Part shown: positions 1-12,359 of the stretch, piece after piece | How the letters are laid out: the number at the start of each line of letters is the position of its first letter | How positions within the stretch are numbered: the stretch's first letter is position 1 | Source of the DNA: Pohlia nutans | Taxonomy: Eukaryota > Streptophyta > Bryopsida > Bryales > Mniaceae | NCBI GenBank assembly: GCA_022496805.1 | Contig: CM040097.1 | Span: forward strand, 18,838,072-18,902,071 | Length of the DNA: 64,000 nt | Direction: 5' to 3' | Notes under the pieces: model-generated | The model's input: only the letters and a program-made list of their open reading frames with translations | The model's database searches: none | What the model was told of the DNA's origin: nothing | Program-made: the position numbers and the translations under genes

Positions 1-1075
1 ATTGGTTGCTATCCAAAATTGTTGCTCACTGAGTTGGATGGCAAGCACACAACATAGCACAATAGAGCAGTGCAATGGAACACCCTTTTGAAAACTGAAT
101 CGAATGAGAATCTTCACTTAGATCCACTTTTCTAAGTAATGAAGGAATGCCATTTGTATTCCATGAATTTTGGGACCACCGTGTCATTGTCACATAAACT
201 TCGTTTCTAATCGTAACTACACTGTGGTCCCATTGCGAAAAGGTGTTGGCAACCATTGCTCTATTATGCTATGCATTCATCACTCACTCCATGGATAAGT
301 GCCAGAAAGGTAGTTTCGTGTATGGACAAAGTTGATAACTATGCCACTCGTAATCACTGGACCACTGCATGTAAAGAATACTTGATCACTAATCTTAGGA
401 CCAATGGATGTCGTGTTATGGTCACTAGCAATTACAAATACCAACAGCTGCAGATCAAGAATAATTCTTTGCCTTGCATTCAATATCTTGCACGAGTATC
501 AACCATCATAGCCCAATTCAAAACTACTGCACAATTCACAACGGATGTCAAAGAATTCAAGATGTGGTGCAAAACTCCAGGTTCATAAACCACATACAAC
601 AATAATAACAATAATAGAGAAACAACTAACAAAGCTGGCATCAATCTGTGTCAACCAAAAAAGAGATTCAACCATTGGACGCATTGACAGTAACAACTGA
701 TTGCTTTGTTCAAAAGCTTCCATTCCCAGGGCAAAATGTCCCTGCCAAGCACAAAAAACAACTTTCCCAGAGGGAGTCTGTACAATTTTCTAGAACCCGA
801 CCTGCCAACGTTTTTTTCCGAAGCTGGAAAAAAAACCTATTCCCCTTCATAAATATGAAGGACCAATGTACCAATGTTCACGAGAGCTCTCCTCCATATC
901 TACAGGAGCTTCGGAACAACCTCTAAGTAAACCTTTTTCTGGTACAGACAACCCTAACCTTCACTAATCCACTCACCAGACTAGTGAATGTTACCATGGT
1001 CAAACACTACAAGGACCTTGAAATGTGTTTCAAAATGTTTTCCCATTAGAATCTCGTCGACAAATAGATATGGGA
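1..1075. other. Intergenic, downstream of the 1076-3667 gene
   Basis: No coding region could be supported. The longest open frames (about 76 to 110 codons) show no recognisable domain and overlap on opposite strands. The stretch next to 1076 probably includes the 3' untranslated region of the minus-strand gene. I see no inverted-repeat element here. Confidence 0.5.
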
Positions 1076-3667
1076 TCAGGAGAAATGAGCGGCCGACCTT
1101 TTAAACACCACCAGCGACATCACCAACACAGACAGCATCATGGTGGACCTGACTGTTTTTTCAAAGAAAGCATCGTCATCGTCGGTGATCTTGAGTGTCT
1201 CCTCTGTCACATCGAAGATGCCCCGAATGAGCTCCTGTAAGGTGGTCATGAACTGGGTAAAGGCCTTCTTGGTGTGCCAGAAAACGTGCGAAAACAGGTT
1301 GGTGTCTTCATTGAGCGCCTTATGAACCTCCTCCACTGTCAGCTCACTTTCATTCTCAATCAACCCTGCACAACGAAACATAAGACATTGTCAGTTATTG
1401 AACCATGATTACCAACACAAACATCTATCATAACATTCAGTGGCTATTGCTACCTAAGCCTTGCCAAGCATATTCCTCATCATCATCCATGGCCCATCAG
1501 TAGCTACCCATCTTTCCTGATAGGTGGAAACTTGGGTGACCCGCATGTGTGCATTCATCTCTCCTTGTGCATCCCTTTCATGCATGAAGACCCCAGCTCA
1601 TGGATGGATGGAAAGGCATACCACACACTGGCTACTGAATGTTATGAACATTATGATCGTCAAGCGAAGCATGTACATACCAGTAGATTCACGAAGCTTC
1701 TGTCTGAATTCTTTAATTTGCTCATTCGCCAGCACAGATTCCCACACATTTTTATCAGTAGCCAAAGAGACCACCATTTTCTGCACAGTGAAACGAGCAA
1801 CAAGTCAGGTCGTTGAGAAATTCATACAAAGCATCGATCCTTGCGAATATTCGATCCATCATATGAAGAAATGCAAGCACAGTAATTGATCAAGACGCAT
1901 CATATGCAAGCACAGGAATCAATTAACATTTTTGAAGGCCATCCTTTATCAAAGAAACAATGTGTAGGTTTCGGACCAGATTAGTCCTAGGCATCAAACT
2001 GAACTACTTTGTGAGGATTGAAGATACCGAAATGACCCGGGGCTATAATCGATTTTAGCTTAGGCTAAGTACGAAAAGGAGGCTAAAAAATTAAGCAGCC
2101 TAAAACAATCCCATCTGGCATATGCAAATAATGGAGAGAACAGGGAAACAAGCAGTTGGTAAAAAGAGAATGTAAGGATGGCACATCTGGACTAGTGATT
2201 TTTTTTGTTGCTGATTTTAGCCAAATTGCTACATAAAATTTGGGCTGGCTAATTGATACAAAGGATTTTAAAAAGGGATAATAGCCAGATTTCCTACATG
2301 GAGTCACGATGTGTAGACTCTTTAAGCCTAGGTATCACCCAGGTATTGCCTAAGTACCACCTAGGTAGCACATGTGTATTACCCTGATATTACCTATGAA
2401 AAGAGCATCCAAGGTGCATGGAAAAGTAGCAAAAATGCTAAACCGTCTCCTGACAAAGAAAAATCACTGACCTGGACTTGCGGGTTGTGCTGAAATTGGT
2501 GAAAAGCCTCCAACATGTTACCGTATCCACCGGCACCGACGACTTCGTTGCTGCTCGAAGAGATCGTCACTTCGAAAGGCGCCGGCTCTTTCCAGTCCGA
2601 AACTGGATGGCTAACGTGATAGCCCACCTCGGACACATCGATCGCTTTCTCACTAGTTGACGATTCAGGCTCCCGTGGGATTGAAGTAGTTGATCTACCC
2701 ATGAGCAAACCTCTGCAGGGGTGAGTAAAGCTTTCGCCCGTCAAAAAAACCTCGGCAACAACATTCAAACGAGTGATTCGAAAACCAGTAGTATAGAAAA
2801 AAAAACCATTTAAATAAACACGTGTAAACTTAGTAGTTGATCTCCCCATGAGCAGACCTCTGCAGGGGTAAAGCTTTCGCCCGTCAAGCGTCGGTAAAAA
2901 CATTACAACGAGGGATTTGAAACTAGTACTGTAGAAAAAGTAAACATTCAAATAAACACATGTAAACCTATCGAAAGAAAACCAGTTGAGATACTCATCA
3001 CATGACATTTACATGAACCAGATGAGTCAACACACACGAAATGGGCGCCATTGCCTCGGAACAAAAACATTCAAACGAGTGATTTGAAAACAAGTACTAT
3101 AGGAAAGAAAACCATTTAAATAAACACATGTAAACCTATCGAAAGAAAACCACACACACACTAATTTCACAGCAAATGAGCGCCACAGCCGAAACGTTTT
3201 GAGCATGAGGGTTTAACCAAAAAGCAAGAAAATATCACATGACATTTACGTAAACCAGTTGAGTCAACTTGTGAAAGATCACCATAGCCGAATCTTTTTT
3301 GCGAGAGGGTTTAGAAGGGAGTCACGCACATCTGGAGGGCTTGTTGGAGGTCGGAGGTGGCGTCCTCGACGTCTTGTTTGCTAGGCGCGGTGCCGAAGAC
3401 TAAGTAATCCAAGCTTTCCGCATCATCCCCTGCGAAAACCCAGTCGTCGACCTCCCAGTACTGCTGCATGCCGGAATTCGAATTGCCAGTAGGCGTGTGC
3501 ACCTCGGATCCCGGGCAATTACAAGACATGCGAGCCGAGGTCGAGGGCGCCTTGAGCCCGGCGGGCGTGGTGGTGCACATGCGGCACATGGCGGCATTGG
3601 AAGCGGCTGTTGTAGGGCCTGAGCCCACGACGCGCGTCACTGTTCTCCACATGGCTCCGCCTCCCAT
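1076..3667 (-). CDS. Conserved plant protein of unknown function, four exons
   Basis: Spliced model on the minus strand: exon 1 3667-3330, exon 2 2712-2472, exon 3 1780-1681, exon 4 1365-1076. All junctions are GT-AG and the frame stays open, giving 322 residues. Exon 1 is GC-rich and encodes a Cys/Ala-rich N-terminus, then an acidic stretch (EVDDWVFAGDDAES) and a helix around DVEDATSDLQQALQ. Exon 3 encodes KMVVSLATDKNVWESVLANE, a motif style I associate with uncharacterised plant proteins. The last 25 residues hold a hydrophobic run (MMLSVLVMSLVVF) that could be a C-terminal membrane anchor. The exon 1 donor (GTGCGT) was chosen because it restores frame. An upstream acceptor at 2859 is equally usable and adds 49 in-frame residues. 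Function is not known to me. The gene looks real because four independent open blocks join in frame. Confidence 0.62.
2185..2477. mobile_element. hAT-type MITE copy 1, at the exon 2 donor
   Basis: The element body is 2193-2469 (277 bp). It starts TAGTGATTTTT, a decayed CAGTG, and ends AAAAATCACTG. The 8-bp flanks ATCTGGAC and ACCTGGAC differ at one base, so this is an hAT-like target duplication. A second copy with a perfect 8-bp duplication is at 55126-55412. No coding capacity. On the minus strand the right-hand duplication is the last six bases of exon 2 plus the donor GT. Confidence 0.8.
2695..3160. repeat. Degenerate tandem duplication in intron 1, about 147 bp per unit
   Basis: Three decaying copies can be followed through the shared strings AGTAGTTGATCT, CTCTGCAGGGG, AAAGCTTTCGCCCGTCAA and AAACCATTTAAATAAACAC, near 2695, 2840 and 3065 (the last partial). 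The unit starts inside exon 2 of the minus-strand gene, so the exon 2 splice acceptor and about 30 bases of exon have been copied into the intron. Confidence 0.75.
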
Positions 3668-4464
3668 TCACCGGCCTGCCGGCAATCTAAACCTCCTTTC
3701 CTTTCCTTGCAAAAGCAAAAACAACAAAGATCTCTCGCTCTCAAAACAAACTATTGCGTCTGTTGCACGCTCACGGCGCTCAAAGCCCTGCCGCGTACTC
3801 CCAGCAAGCTTGAATTGGTGGGCTACTAGTTCACGACTAACAAAAATCTCTGTAGCCCACCAGTGAGTTCACGAAATCTAGACGACGGGAAGATGGCGAA
3901 GAATCCAGGATCGCTGGCGCACACGCTACCTTTACACAAATTGCGCAAATCTGAGAAACCAAGGAAACGCTGTAGGCTCGAAAAGCCTTGGAGACGACGA
4001 GGGCGGCGACCTCTGGTCGGCCGGTACTGACTAGACGGCGATCGATAGTCGGATCGGGGTTCAACTTGAACGTGGAAAAGTACCTTTTGCCGCCTTTTGT
4101 ACCTTTTTTTTCTGTCGGTCAGTTGATAGAAATGATAGGGAAATCCACAACTGGCAATTGGGAAAGGATATTTTCTAGATTGGGAACTGATGTTATCTCC
4201 ACAGCCATGCTCTGCCAAATTATTATTATTTTTTGGAAGATTCCATTTTGTCAAATGTTAAAATATCCAAATCTTTTTAAGATTCCTTCTTTATCTTTTT
4301 GTACAATATCACAACACCCAATTAACTATTTAGTATAGTTTGACCTTTAAAGGCGGATCAAAGTCTCATGGATTTAAAATAATAAATTCATACTTTTAGA
4401 TGAGACCAATGTAATATAATTTAGAAAAAAATAGAAAAATTAGAAAAAAATAGAAAAAAATATA
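3668..4464. other. Upstream region of the 1076-3667 gene
   Basis: Contains the presumed promoter and 5' leader of the minus-strand gene. GC content is high near 3668-4060 and falls to AT-rich after 4200. Open frames on both strands (up to 142 codons) overlap each other and show no domain, so I do not call them. No clear TATA box was placed. Confidence 0.4.
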
Positions 4465-4625
4465 ATTTAGATGAGATCAAGTTTTATATCAACAGAATTG
4501 GTGAAGAATATCATGTATCTTGGTCAAAAAACAAATAAATTTGAACAAAAAAAAGTTTCTATAGAACCTACTCAGAACTACTAAGAAAACATGAGATACA
4601 AATTGGGCTTTTTGATCCTTTAGAT
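4465..4625 (-). mobile_element. Family C TTAA-element, decayed reverse copy
   Basis: Read on the minus strand it matches family C in the phosphoglucomutase introns: a phrase like AAATTGGGC with CATG near one end, then AGTAGGTTCTAT, and AATTCTGTTGATATAAAACTTG near the other end shared in part. The ends are worn, so the limits are approximate. Confidence 0.4.
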
Positions 4626-4845
4626 GTTAAGGTATTTATCGCAACGACATACTATGCAACATCACTTGTCCTATGTGCAACTCTTTAGATGTAGATACAT
4701 AGCTCCATGTACTCCTAAAATGTAATCAACACCATGTACATACCAAGTAGATCCGCTCATAGTCATCACAGCTGGAGCTAAAAGAAAAACACACCTTTCT
4801 TCAGTAAAACCCTTTGAAACAAATTTAAACTACCAGAAACCTCCA

Positions 4846-5380
4846 TTAACCCCTAAATGACAGAGGGGTAAGGGCATAACCTAGATGTGTTATCAAATGT
4901 TACCTTCTGCAACTATGATGAAGTTTGGTTCAAAAGATAAAATGAGAAGCATGATGATTAGTAATTATTTGTACGGTCAAACTTTCAAAAACAATTTTAG
5001 TTACTCATTTAATGAATTTACAAGCATTTACCATTGAATATTCACCAAAATTACAACTTTTATTTTTAAAATTTGAAATTTGGTATGATTGGTTAAAACT
5101 AGACATTCTATTCTAAAATTTTAAAAGGAGAGAACATCATTAGTTTCCCGAAATAGAAAGTTTTATAACACTAGGACAACATTGAGGTGTTAGTATTTGA
5201 AAAATTCCTTAGTGAACCTCAATATTGCAAATGAAATGTATCAAAAAACACTAGAACATGATCTCAACCCCCAATTTAAACAAAAAATTAAAACTTGAAA
5301 AATGACATTTCCTGCCCATGGGCAATCACTGCTGTTTGGGCTGCGACCAGAAAATGGTCGATTGGTCACTTAGGGGTTAC
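4846..5380. mobile_element. TTAA-element, family I
   Basis: Left end TTAACCCCTAAATGACAGA; right end, read inverted, GTAACCCCTAAGTGACCAA. The 535-bp interior is AT-rich and non-coding. The right TTAA has mutated to TTAC and is shared with the next element at 5377. The termini fit the piggyBac-like pattern (TTAA target, CCC at the element end). Confidence 0.7.
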
Positions 5381-5951
5381 TCCTGAACGTTCTCACCCTC
5401 TTCAGATTTGGTAGTTTTCCAAAGATGCATTATAAAATGCAACTAAGAGGGATATTTTCAACTTGATGAATGAATAAAAGTTGTGCATTCTGCATTTTAG
5501 ATTCTATCCATACGGTTAGATTTGCGATTGCTATCACCAATATTTGTGTATAAAATTTCAAACTTAAAATTTAACGCTCTTTTGTAATATGATTACGAAT
5601 AAAATATTGACAATCTAATAATGAATTTTTTTGGGATGGGTTGAAATGTAATACTCAAAGTGTAGTGATTTTTGGAGATTTTGTGGTTGCTTAATTTTAG
5701 TAGTTGACTTTTTCAAGAGCACTTTTAGACTAAAATCTTCGAAATTTTGGGTGGAACACTACAACATAAAACGAGGCATAAAAATTTCACAAATCATCCC
5801 CTTTCTAATCGGATCACACATGCACGGAGCTAATTTCCCATAAAAGTTTCAATAAAAAATCTACACTGCAAAAAGTGCATGATGGATGAGAAAACGGACT
5901 TCAAATTCGTACATCATGCAAAATATGCATGGTTGGGCGGTTAGGGATTAA
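5377..5951 (+). mobile_element. TTAA-element, family A, subtype A2
   Basis: Collinear along its length with 26416-26976. Marker phrases are TTCTCACC-CTTCAGATTTGG at the start, TTTTAGATTCTATCCATACG, TGTAGTGATTTTTGGAGATT, and GCAAAATATGCATGGTTGGG at the end. It ends in TTAA at 5948-5951, which is also the start of a family E copy. No open frame. Confidence 0.8.
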
Positions 5952-6135
5952 CCCTTGAACGTCCCAATTCATCACTATTTTCAAAGAAGCGTTATAAAAT
6001 GCTTGATGAAAACCAAAAATGGAATTGATTTACAAAGAAAACTAGTAAATGTCAATGTGAAGATCACATCTATACGGTTGGATTTATCATTTAATTTTAT
6101 TTATTTAAATTTAATTTTGAAGGTTTATCAATATT
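5948..6135 (+). mobile_element. TTAA-element, family E, truncated 5' end
   Basis: Begins TTAACCCTTGAACGTCCC and matches the first 190 bp or so of the full family E copy at 58433-58971 (shared TCACTATTTTCAAAGA, TTGATGAAAA-CAAAAATGGA and TCAATGTGAAGATCACAT). Homology then fades and no right end was found. The 60-codon frame inside is incidental. Confidence 0.65.
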
Positions 6136-9132
6136 AAAGTGTTAAAAACAATGTCAAAAAGAGTGTCACAAACAATATCTTTTTAGTATTGTACCTACAC
6201 ATCCAATTAAGCCCTACCACAACATTTTTACATATTTTTCCTTTTGCCAAGTACACCTATCATATGAAATGTGCTATAAAGGATGAAGAAAAAACAATTA
6301 TTGGTGCATTCATGATAATAGTAGGCAACAAAATTGTAATGTAATCAGGCACTAATATATTGCTTAAAACTTCTACATGTGCTAAATTGTATTACAATTT
6401 TATGGTGGATATATGTATGTATGTATGTATGTATAGCAAATACCCTGTTGCAATTCATCAACAACAAAGGAAAGCACAAGAATTGTATTATGAATGTGAG
6501 AATCAATTGGGAACATGATGGAACAAAATAAGAACCGTGGAAAACAATTTGGGAACATAAAAGGAACATGGGCGTGACACAGTAGGGGATGAAAAAACAA
6601 CATGAAGAATGGATGTAAATTTTGGGATGAGAATGTGACCATTTTTGTGACATCGGGTTGTGACCATGTGCATTTGATTATATATATATAATGTCATATA
6701 AATAAGGATTTGGTATCAAATTTGGATTGCATACCTATTTTTAAGTGTTTTTTTAAAAGAGATTTAAACTTTTTACAAGATTTAACCACCTCTCAACTGC
6801 ACCTTTCTAAATGGCGCCTTTGGCTCATATTATTGTGAATGTATCATTATCCCTTTAATAAAAAGATTGCAGGGGCATGTCTAAATATCATATAAAAGGA
6901 AGACAAAAAAATCGTCGTATTTCATTTTTCAAGGAAAACGAACATCAAAAGGGTAGCCATAAAACAAAAGACACATAAGAAATGCTAAGATGTAGAAACT
7001 CAAAATCTAAAATATTCAAGAACTAAAAAGAAATTCACAATTGAGAAATTTTAGAAATAAAATTTTAGAAATGGGAAATGGGTGTTTTCATGGTACGGGT
7101 GACTAAAAGGCCTCAAAATCAAGTACTACTTTTTGAAGTAGTGAATGTAGTGAACGTTGTGGTTTAAATATCTTTATTTAGAAAAATATTTTCAATTACA
7201 ACTTTCTTCTAATCTAATTATAATGTCCATCAAATTTTTTTTTCAAGATTATTCATCTTTGATGCTTTAAATTTGATTTGTAATAACAATGTAAAAAGCT
7301 TGTTTGCCACAAAAATGATATTTTAACGGTTTTTACCCTTCCTACACTATTTTTGGAATACAATTTTCATGTTTTACTAAATCACCATAAATACATGTGT
7401 TTCAAGAAACAAACCTTTCATATGAGTTTCATGATCTTGCACATTTTTCCATTTTTAGGTTTTTGAGGCTTATTAAATATCATGGAATGGAAGGATTTTA
7501 ATTTTTTTTTAAACTTCATCACAATATTCAACATCTAATCACATTAGACCACCTAAAAATTTGAATTATGAAGTTTTAATTACATGCGGTCCATTTTACA
7601 CTACATTTAGTTGAAACACTACATTGTATTTTTTACTATATAATATGATCGTAGTGGAGCATTAACCCAAAAGTAAACCAAGCCAAAAATACCATTGTGT
7701 GGATATCCGTCATACCCCTAAAACTTCAAAATCTCGTACATCCATCATTTACAAAAAATAAACTAGAATTATTCAAAGTCCATTTTCTCAAAGAATCCAT
7801 CACTTTGGACCACTTTTCTCACTCACCCGTACCATGAGAACGCTCAAATTTTAAAATTTCATAAATTTAATAACAATTAAAAGAATTCAAGAAACGAGAA
7901 ATTGAAATGTTGGCTATGAAATACTATATATACTTATCAAAGCCAAAATGATACATCATATTTCAACTCTAACACAGATAGATAGGAACTCCAGTCCTCT
8001 TCCGAGGTCGGCATGAATCAAGTGTCTATTGACCCACCCATGATACAATGTTCACAAAACCTCTGGATAACACACCATAAAACCTCTAAATTATAACAGT
8101 AAATAAAATTTGATAAAAGGAGTAATCCACAAAATAAAAAGTAAAGAATTTCAAAAAAATAAAATCTAAGAATATATACAACATAGAAAGAATTAGTGAA
8201 AAATTTGGGAAAATGTCATTATAATAAACATTGTTTGTTGTTATATAGCACTAATTAAAAGCCAAAACCAAAAACCTTATACCAACCATAACAAGGCAAG
8301 AACCCTCTAAAAGCCTGTCTAAAAGACTATTAACAAATAATCGCTAATAGGAAAAATTCAAAGTAAAAAAATTGAATAAATATAGATATTAATTTAAATT
8401 ATTTAAATTATTTAAATATTTCAATGATTATAGGATTATAAATTTAGCATGTTAAAATTTCTTAATTATAAACAACAACAAAAAAATTGGAAAATTAATC
8501 ATTTTAGTAATACCACTTGATTTAAACTATGTCATGTGTAGGATCCGTTTGTTGTTTTTTGTGTGATCCCATACATAACATTCTAAATACCTTGTTGGAC
8601 CATACCCTTTACACTATAGCAATACTATAGAGAAATTGCTAATAAAATAATTCAATTCTCCAACCCTATTGCTTGGACCAGCTGAAGTTAGAAAAAAATC
8701 TTTGTGGTTCTTCTAACAAATGTTTCAAATTACAAGCTGAACAATATAGAGGCTCAAGTACCTCATGTATTTCATAAATAATAATAATAATTATTATTAT
8801 TAATTAAAAAATACAATAACACCTGATCATGTCTCCATAACCATAGTGTGTCCATGCCATCCAGTTTGGTGTCTTCAGTAATTAATACATACTGAAACTA
8901 ACAAGCAGCTAGACATGAAGTCTTTGCTTTAGTATTTACCCCGGATTTACTGTTCAGGCGCGTAACTCCTCGTAACTCTTCACAAACGAAGTGTTTTCGT
9001 AGTTTCTCCCCTGGTGGACCAAAGACAATAAATTTAGAATATACTTGATTAAGTCTCAAGTTACAACTGTCTCAAGACATCAATTGGGATATACAATCCC
9101 TCTTCTTTTCTACAGCAAAAGCCTTGAGACCT
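6136..9132. other. AT-rich intergenic DNA
   Basis: No gene supported. It holds a short ATGT microsatellite (6412-6436), an inverted-terminus element listed separately (7080-7845), and an ATA/TTA palindrome near 8779-8805. The 60-100 codon frames at 6345-6700 fall in simple sequence. Confidence 0.5.
7080..7845. mobile_element. Inverted-terminus element, family unassigned
   Basis: The ends are GGGTGTTTTCATGGTACGGG and, read inverted, GAGCGTTCTCATGGTACGGG. The core TCATGGTACGGGTGA is identical on both sides. Possible 4-bp duplication AAAT (7076-7079, 7846-7849). The 766-bp interior is AT-rich without coding. The ends resemble, but are not, those of the GGGTGAAAGC family at 9609 and 16670. Confidence 0.6.
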
Positions 9133-10475
9133 TTAACCCCTAAATGCCTGGGAGGCCAAAAAATGGCTTATGAATGTAACTCACTATTCAATTCCAACTG
9201 CTACATGGCCGATTTTCATCCATTTTTTTTGTGAAGGACTTTTGTTGATCATGCCACGTCTTCAAGTTAAATTCAGATCATTCAAGATATTTTTGGATTT
9301 TATATGGGGTCCCAACCACAAAAAGAGTCGCAAAATAGTTCACTGTGTAGTGTATTTTGGATTTTCTGTTTTTTCTACTTAAACTAAATCTAGGCCATAA
9401 AAATGAGTTCTATTGCCTTTAAGCTTAACTAACACAATAAAGCTTACCAAGTTTATTTTATACTCCACTTTTAATTTTTGGGAAACTCTGCAAATTGAGT
9501 GATCAATTGGAGTTACAAGTTTGATAAGTATTACCATGGTGTAGGAAAAATATCTAAATTTAGATACAAGGATGATTTTTGTAATGTTCTTCATTGTAAT
9601 TTACATCTGGGTGAAAGCACGGTAAACTGAACCATTAAAGTCATCCTTAGTGCTGAAATTACAAATTTCTTGGTCAAAGGCCATAAATTACAACTAAAAA
9701 TTCATATATTTAAGTTCTAATTTGGTAGAGCCCTCCATAGTTCTATTAGGTACTTCAATCCAAAGTTTCAAATTAAAATATTTAAAAAAGGTTACTAAAA
9801 GTAAAGTTTGAAAATAGATGTCTGAAACAAATTTCGGGAGCAAATTTGATGAATTGAATCATGTTCAATATGAATATAAATTATATATTCCATAAGTTCA
9901 TTGTGCATTGGAGGGCTCCAAAGAAAAAAAATCTTGAAAAAAAAAATATTTAATGCAATTTCAACATGTTTTATATCTACTTTTCAATTCGGTCAGAACT
10001 ACTTTTCCAATTTTAACTGCTTTAACCTTACTATAACACACATAAATACTTATTGAACTTGTTTTTTCCAATTTTTTTGGTTAGACTTTGTTAAACATTG
10101 TATATTTTATTTTATCTACAAAAAAAAATTCACAAAAAATAAAAATTTAATGGATTTTTGGACCCTGCATTGTTGCTTTTTCACAGGGATCACAAGTGGT
10201 TCAGTTTACCATGCTTTCACTCATCTTCGTAAAAAAATTGGAATTTTTGAGTACATTTTGGAATTGATATGAATTTTCTTTACAATCACTTCAAAAAATC
10301 ATAGTAATTTCAAATTTTCACCAAAACTTGTGAAAAAATCATGGTTTGTTAGTAGACACATGGCTTTGTCTACTAAAAGAATAAATTTGAATTTTTATCT
10401 TACTTATAGTGGCAAAATTGAGTGTGATAGGTATATCTTGATTCCGTGGTCATGGGCCCAGTGTTTAAGGGTTAA
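9133..10475. mobile_element. TTAA-element, family H, carrying a nested element
   Basis: Left end TTAACCCCTAAATGCCTGGG; right end, inverted, TTAACCCTTAAACACTGGGC. The outer element is split by a 613-bp insertion at 9609-10221, so without it the body is about 730 bp. The right TTAA (10472-10475) is the left end of family G. No coding. Confidence 0.65.
9604..10226. mobile_element. GGGTGAAAGC family element, copy 1
   Basis: The body 9609-10221 starts GGGTGAAAGCACGGTAAACT and ends GTTTACCATGCTTTCACT. Flanked on both sides by CATCT, a 5-bp duplication. Collinear with copy 2 at 16670-17280 (shared GGTCAAAGGCCATAAAT, a GCCCTC-TAG-GTTCT block and GTACTT-AA-CCAAA). Superfamily unassigned. Confidence 0.8.
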
Positions 10476-10860
10476 CCCCTAAATGACCGGAATTATTTTG
10501 CTCAAAAGTACTACAATGCTGCCATTTCTAATCCCTGGGGCACAATTTCAAAAAAATATATATATGTTTTTTTTTATCACAATCCAACTATAGAAACTCG
10601 TTTTTTAAAACCAAAGGAATGTGCACAAAAAAAATTCACAATCTTTGACTGCATAGATTAGAAGATATATACGTTTAAAGTGAAAATGTTTGAGAAAAAT
10701 AATACCCGCCCAAAATTTTCAGCTACATATTTTTCTTCCTATTTTGAAAATGTTTTGCTACGGAAACTTGTCGCTCTTCAGTTTCACAATCTATACAATG
10801 TTAGTTACTTGTATACCAAATTTGTGAAGTAGGAGGCCTCATCATCCCTTTAAGGGTTTC
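10472..10860. mobile_element. TTAA-element, family G/K, copy 1
   Basis: Starts TTAACCCCTAAATGACCGG and probably ends at CCCTTTAAGGGTTTC, a mutated TTAA. The interior resembles 13654-14221: a phrase of the form CATAGATTAGAAGATATATACG / GTACAGATTGCAAGATTATAGCG followed in both by TTTRAAGTGAAAATGT. The right end is less certain than the left. Confidence 0.55.
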
Positions 10861-11780
10861 ACCATGCGTACACAACAAAAGTAAAATGACATGTGTTTCA
10901 AATCCATAATTAGCCACTAAACTTCAATCGACCAATTATGGGGAAAAAAATTGTACGGAATATTTCCAACTAAATTTTAAAAAGAAGGAAATCATCGACC
11001 GTAGTACCATAGCTTGATTGCCACCCCACGAACGAATATTTAATATATTTTTTTTAAAAAGGTTCGTTCCCTAAAAAATGTTTCTTTTAGTTTTTGTTTT
11101 TGAGCAAAAAATGATTTGAAATGGCCCGAAATGGCCCAAAATAACTTAGAAATAGCAAAATATAGCTAAAAATAATGTATTCTATTTTCGTATTTTTCCT
11201 CATAATTTTCAATTTTTACAATTTTTATTTTTTGAACTATTTTTTGGCGACCCATCTATGGTACTACGGTATCCAAATTCCAAGAAGGGTGTAGGTATCC
11301 AGCAAACATCAAGTAATTATTAGAAGGGGTATTGGGACAAGAAAGAAGGTATTGGAGGATTTGGGCCTTTGCAGTGGCTATTTTTCAATAGGTGAAACCT
11401 CCCTTGCTATGACATCGCTCCATTCTCTTGCTCAAAAGATGTTAGATTCATATTGCTAGTCTCTTGCTACTACTTCACTTGGCCTTCATATGGTGAAGGA
11501 CTAGGATAGGCTCAAATTTTGCCAAAGATGTATAAGTTTTGAAATTCCAAATTGAATCCTAAATAAATAAAAATTTGTAATTAAAGAATTCTTAGAATGT
11601 AAATTTGGATTTGAAGGAAATTCACTTTACAAATTTTAATTTGGAGAAGAAAACTTATGCAATTTGAAATATAAAGGATGTAATTGATGACCTCTATGGA
11701 CAAATCAACCTCTTCTAGGAAGATGAGGTGAGATTTTCTAGTGGAGCTCCAAAAACTTCATTGACATTGCCTTATACCAA
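10861..11780. other. AT-rich intergenic DNA
   Basis: No gene or well-bounded element found. The 104xx-112xx part has AAATGGCCCGAAATGGCCCA, a short tandem repeat. Nothing else stands out. Confidence 0.45.
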
Positions 11781-12359
11781 ATAACTCCTTCTAAATGCCT
11801 AGAGCCCTCTCCAAATTCAGCAGTTTTGCAAAAATGCATTATAAAATGCAACCTAGAGGCATATTTTGAACTTGATATATGAATAAAAGTTGTACATTAT
11901 GAATTTTAGATTCTATCCATACAATTAGATCTATGATTGCTATTACCAATAATTTTGTATAAAATTTGAAACCTGAAATTCAAAATTATTTTGTAATTCG
12001 ATCACGAATAAGATATTGACAATCTACGGATGAAATTTTTTGTGGTTGGTTGAAATGTAATACTCTAAGTGTAGTGATTTTTGGAGATTTTTTGGTTGCT
12101 TAATTTTATGAGTTGACTTTTTTCAGAGCATTTTAACACTAAAATCTTTAAAATTTTGGGTGAATCACTACAACATGAAATGAGGCATAAAAAGTTTACA
12201 AACCATCCCCTTTGTAATCGGATCACATGTGCATGAAGCTAACTTCACATAGAATCTACAGTAAAATTCCACACTGCAAAAAGTGCATGACGGATGAGAA
12301 ATTATGGATGAAATCTGTACATCGTCCAAAAAATGGACGCTCAGGCAGTTGGAGGTTAA
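11781..12359 (+). mobile_element. TTAA-element, family A, forward copy
   Basis: The 579-bp copy starts at a worn terminus (ATAACTCCTTCTAAATGCCT) and ends AAATGGACGCTCAGGCAGTT followed by GGAGGTTAA. Full-length match, inverted, to 12919-13495. The right TTAA is shared with family B. Confidence 0.85.

Noticed and set aside
3826..4254. 142-codon minus-strand frame upstream of the first gene
   Set aside because: It overlaps an opposite-strand frame of similar length, has no recognisable domain, and crosses the sharp GC change. Left as possible leader sequence.
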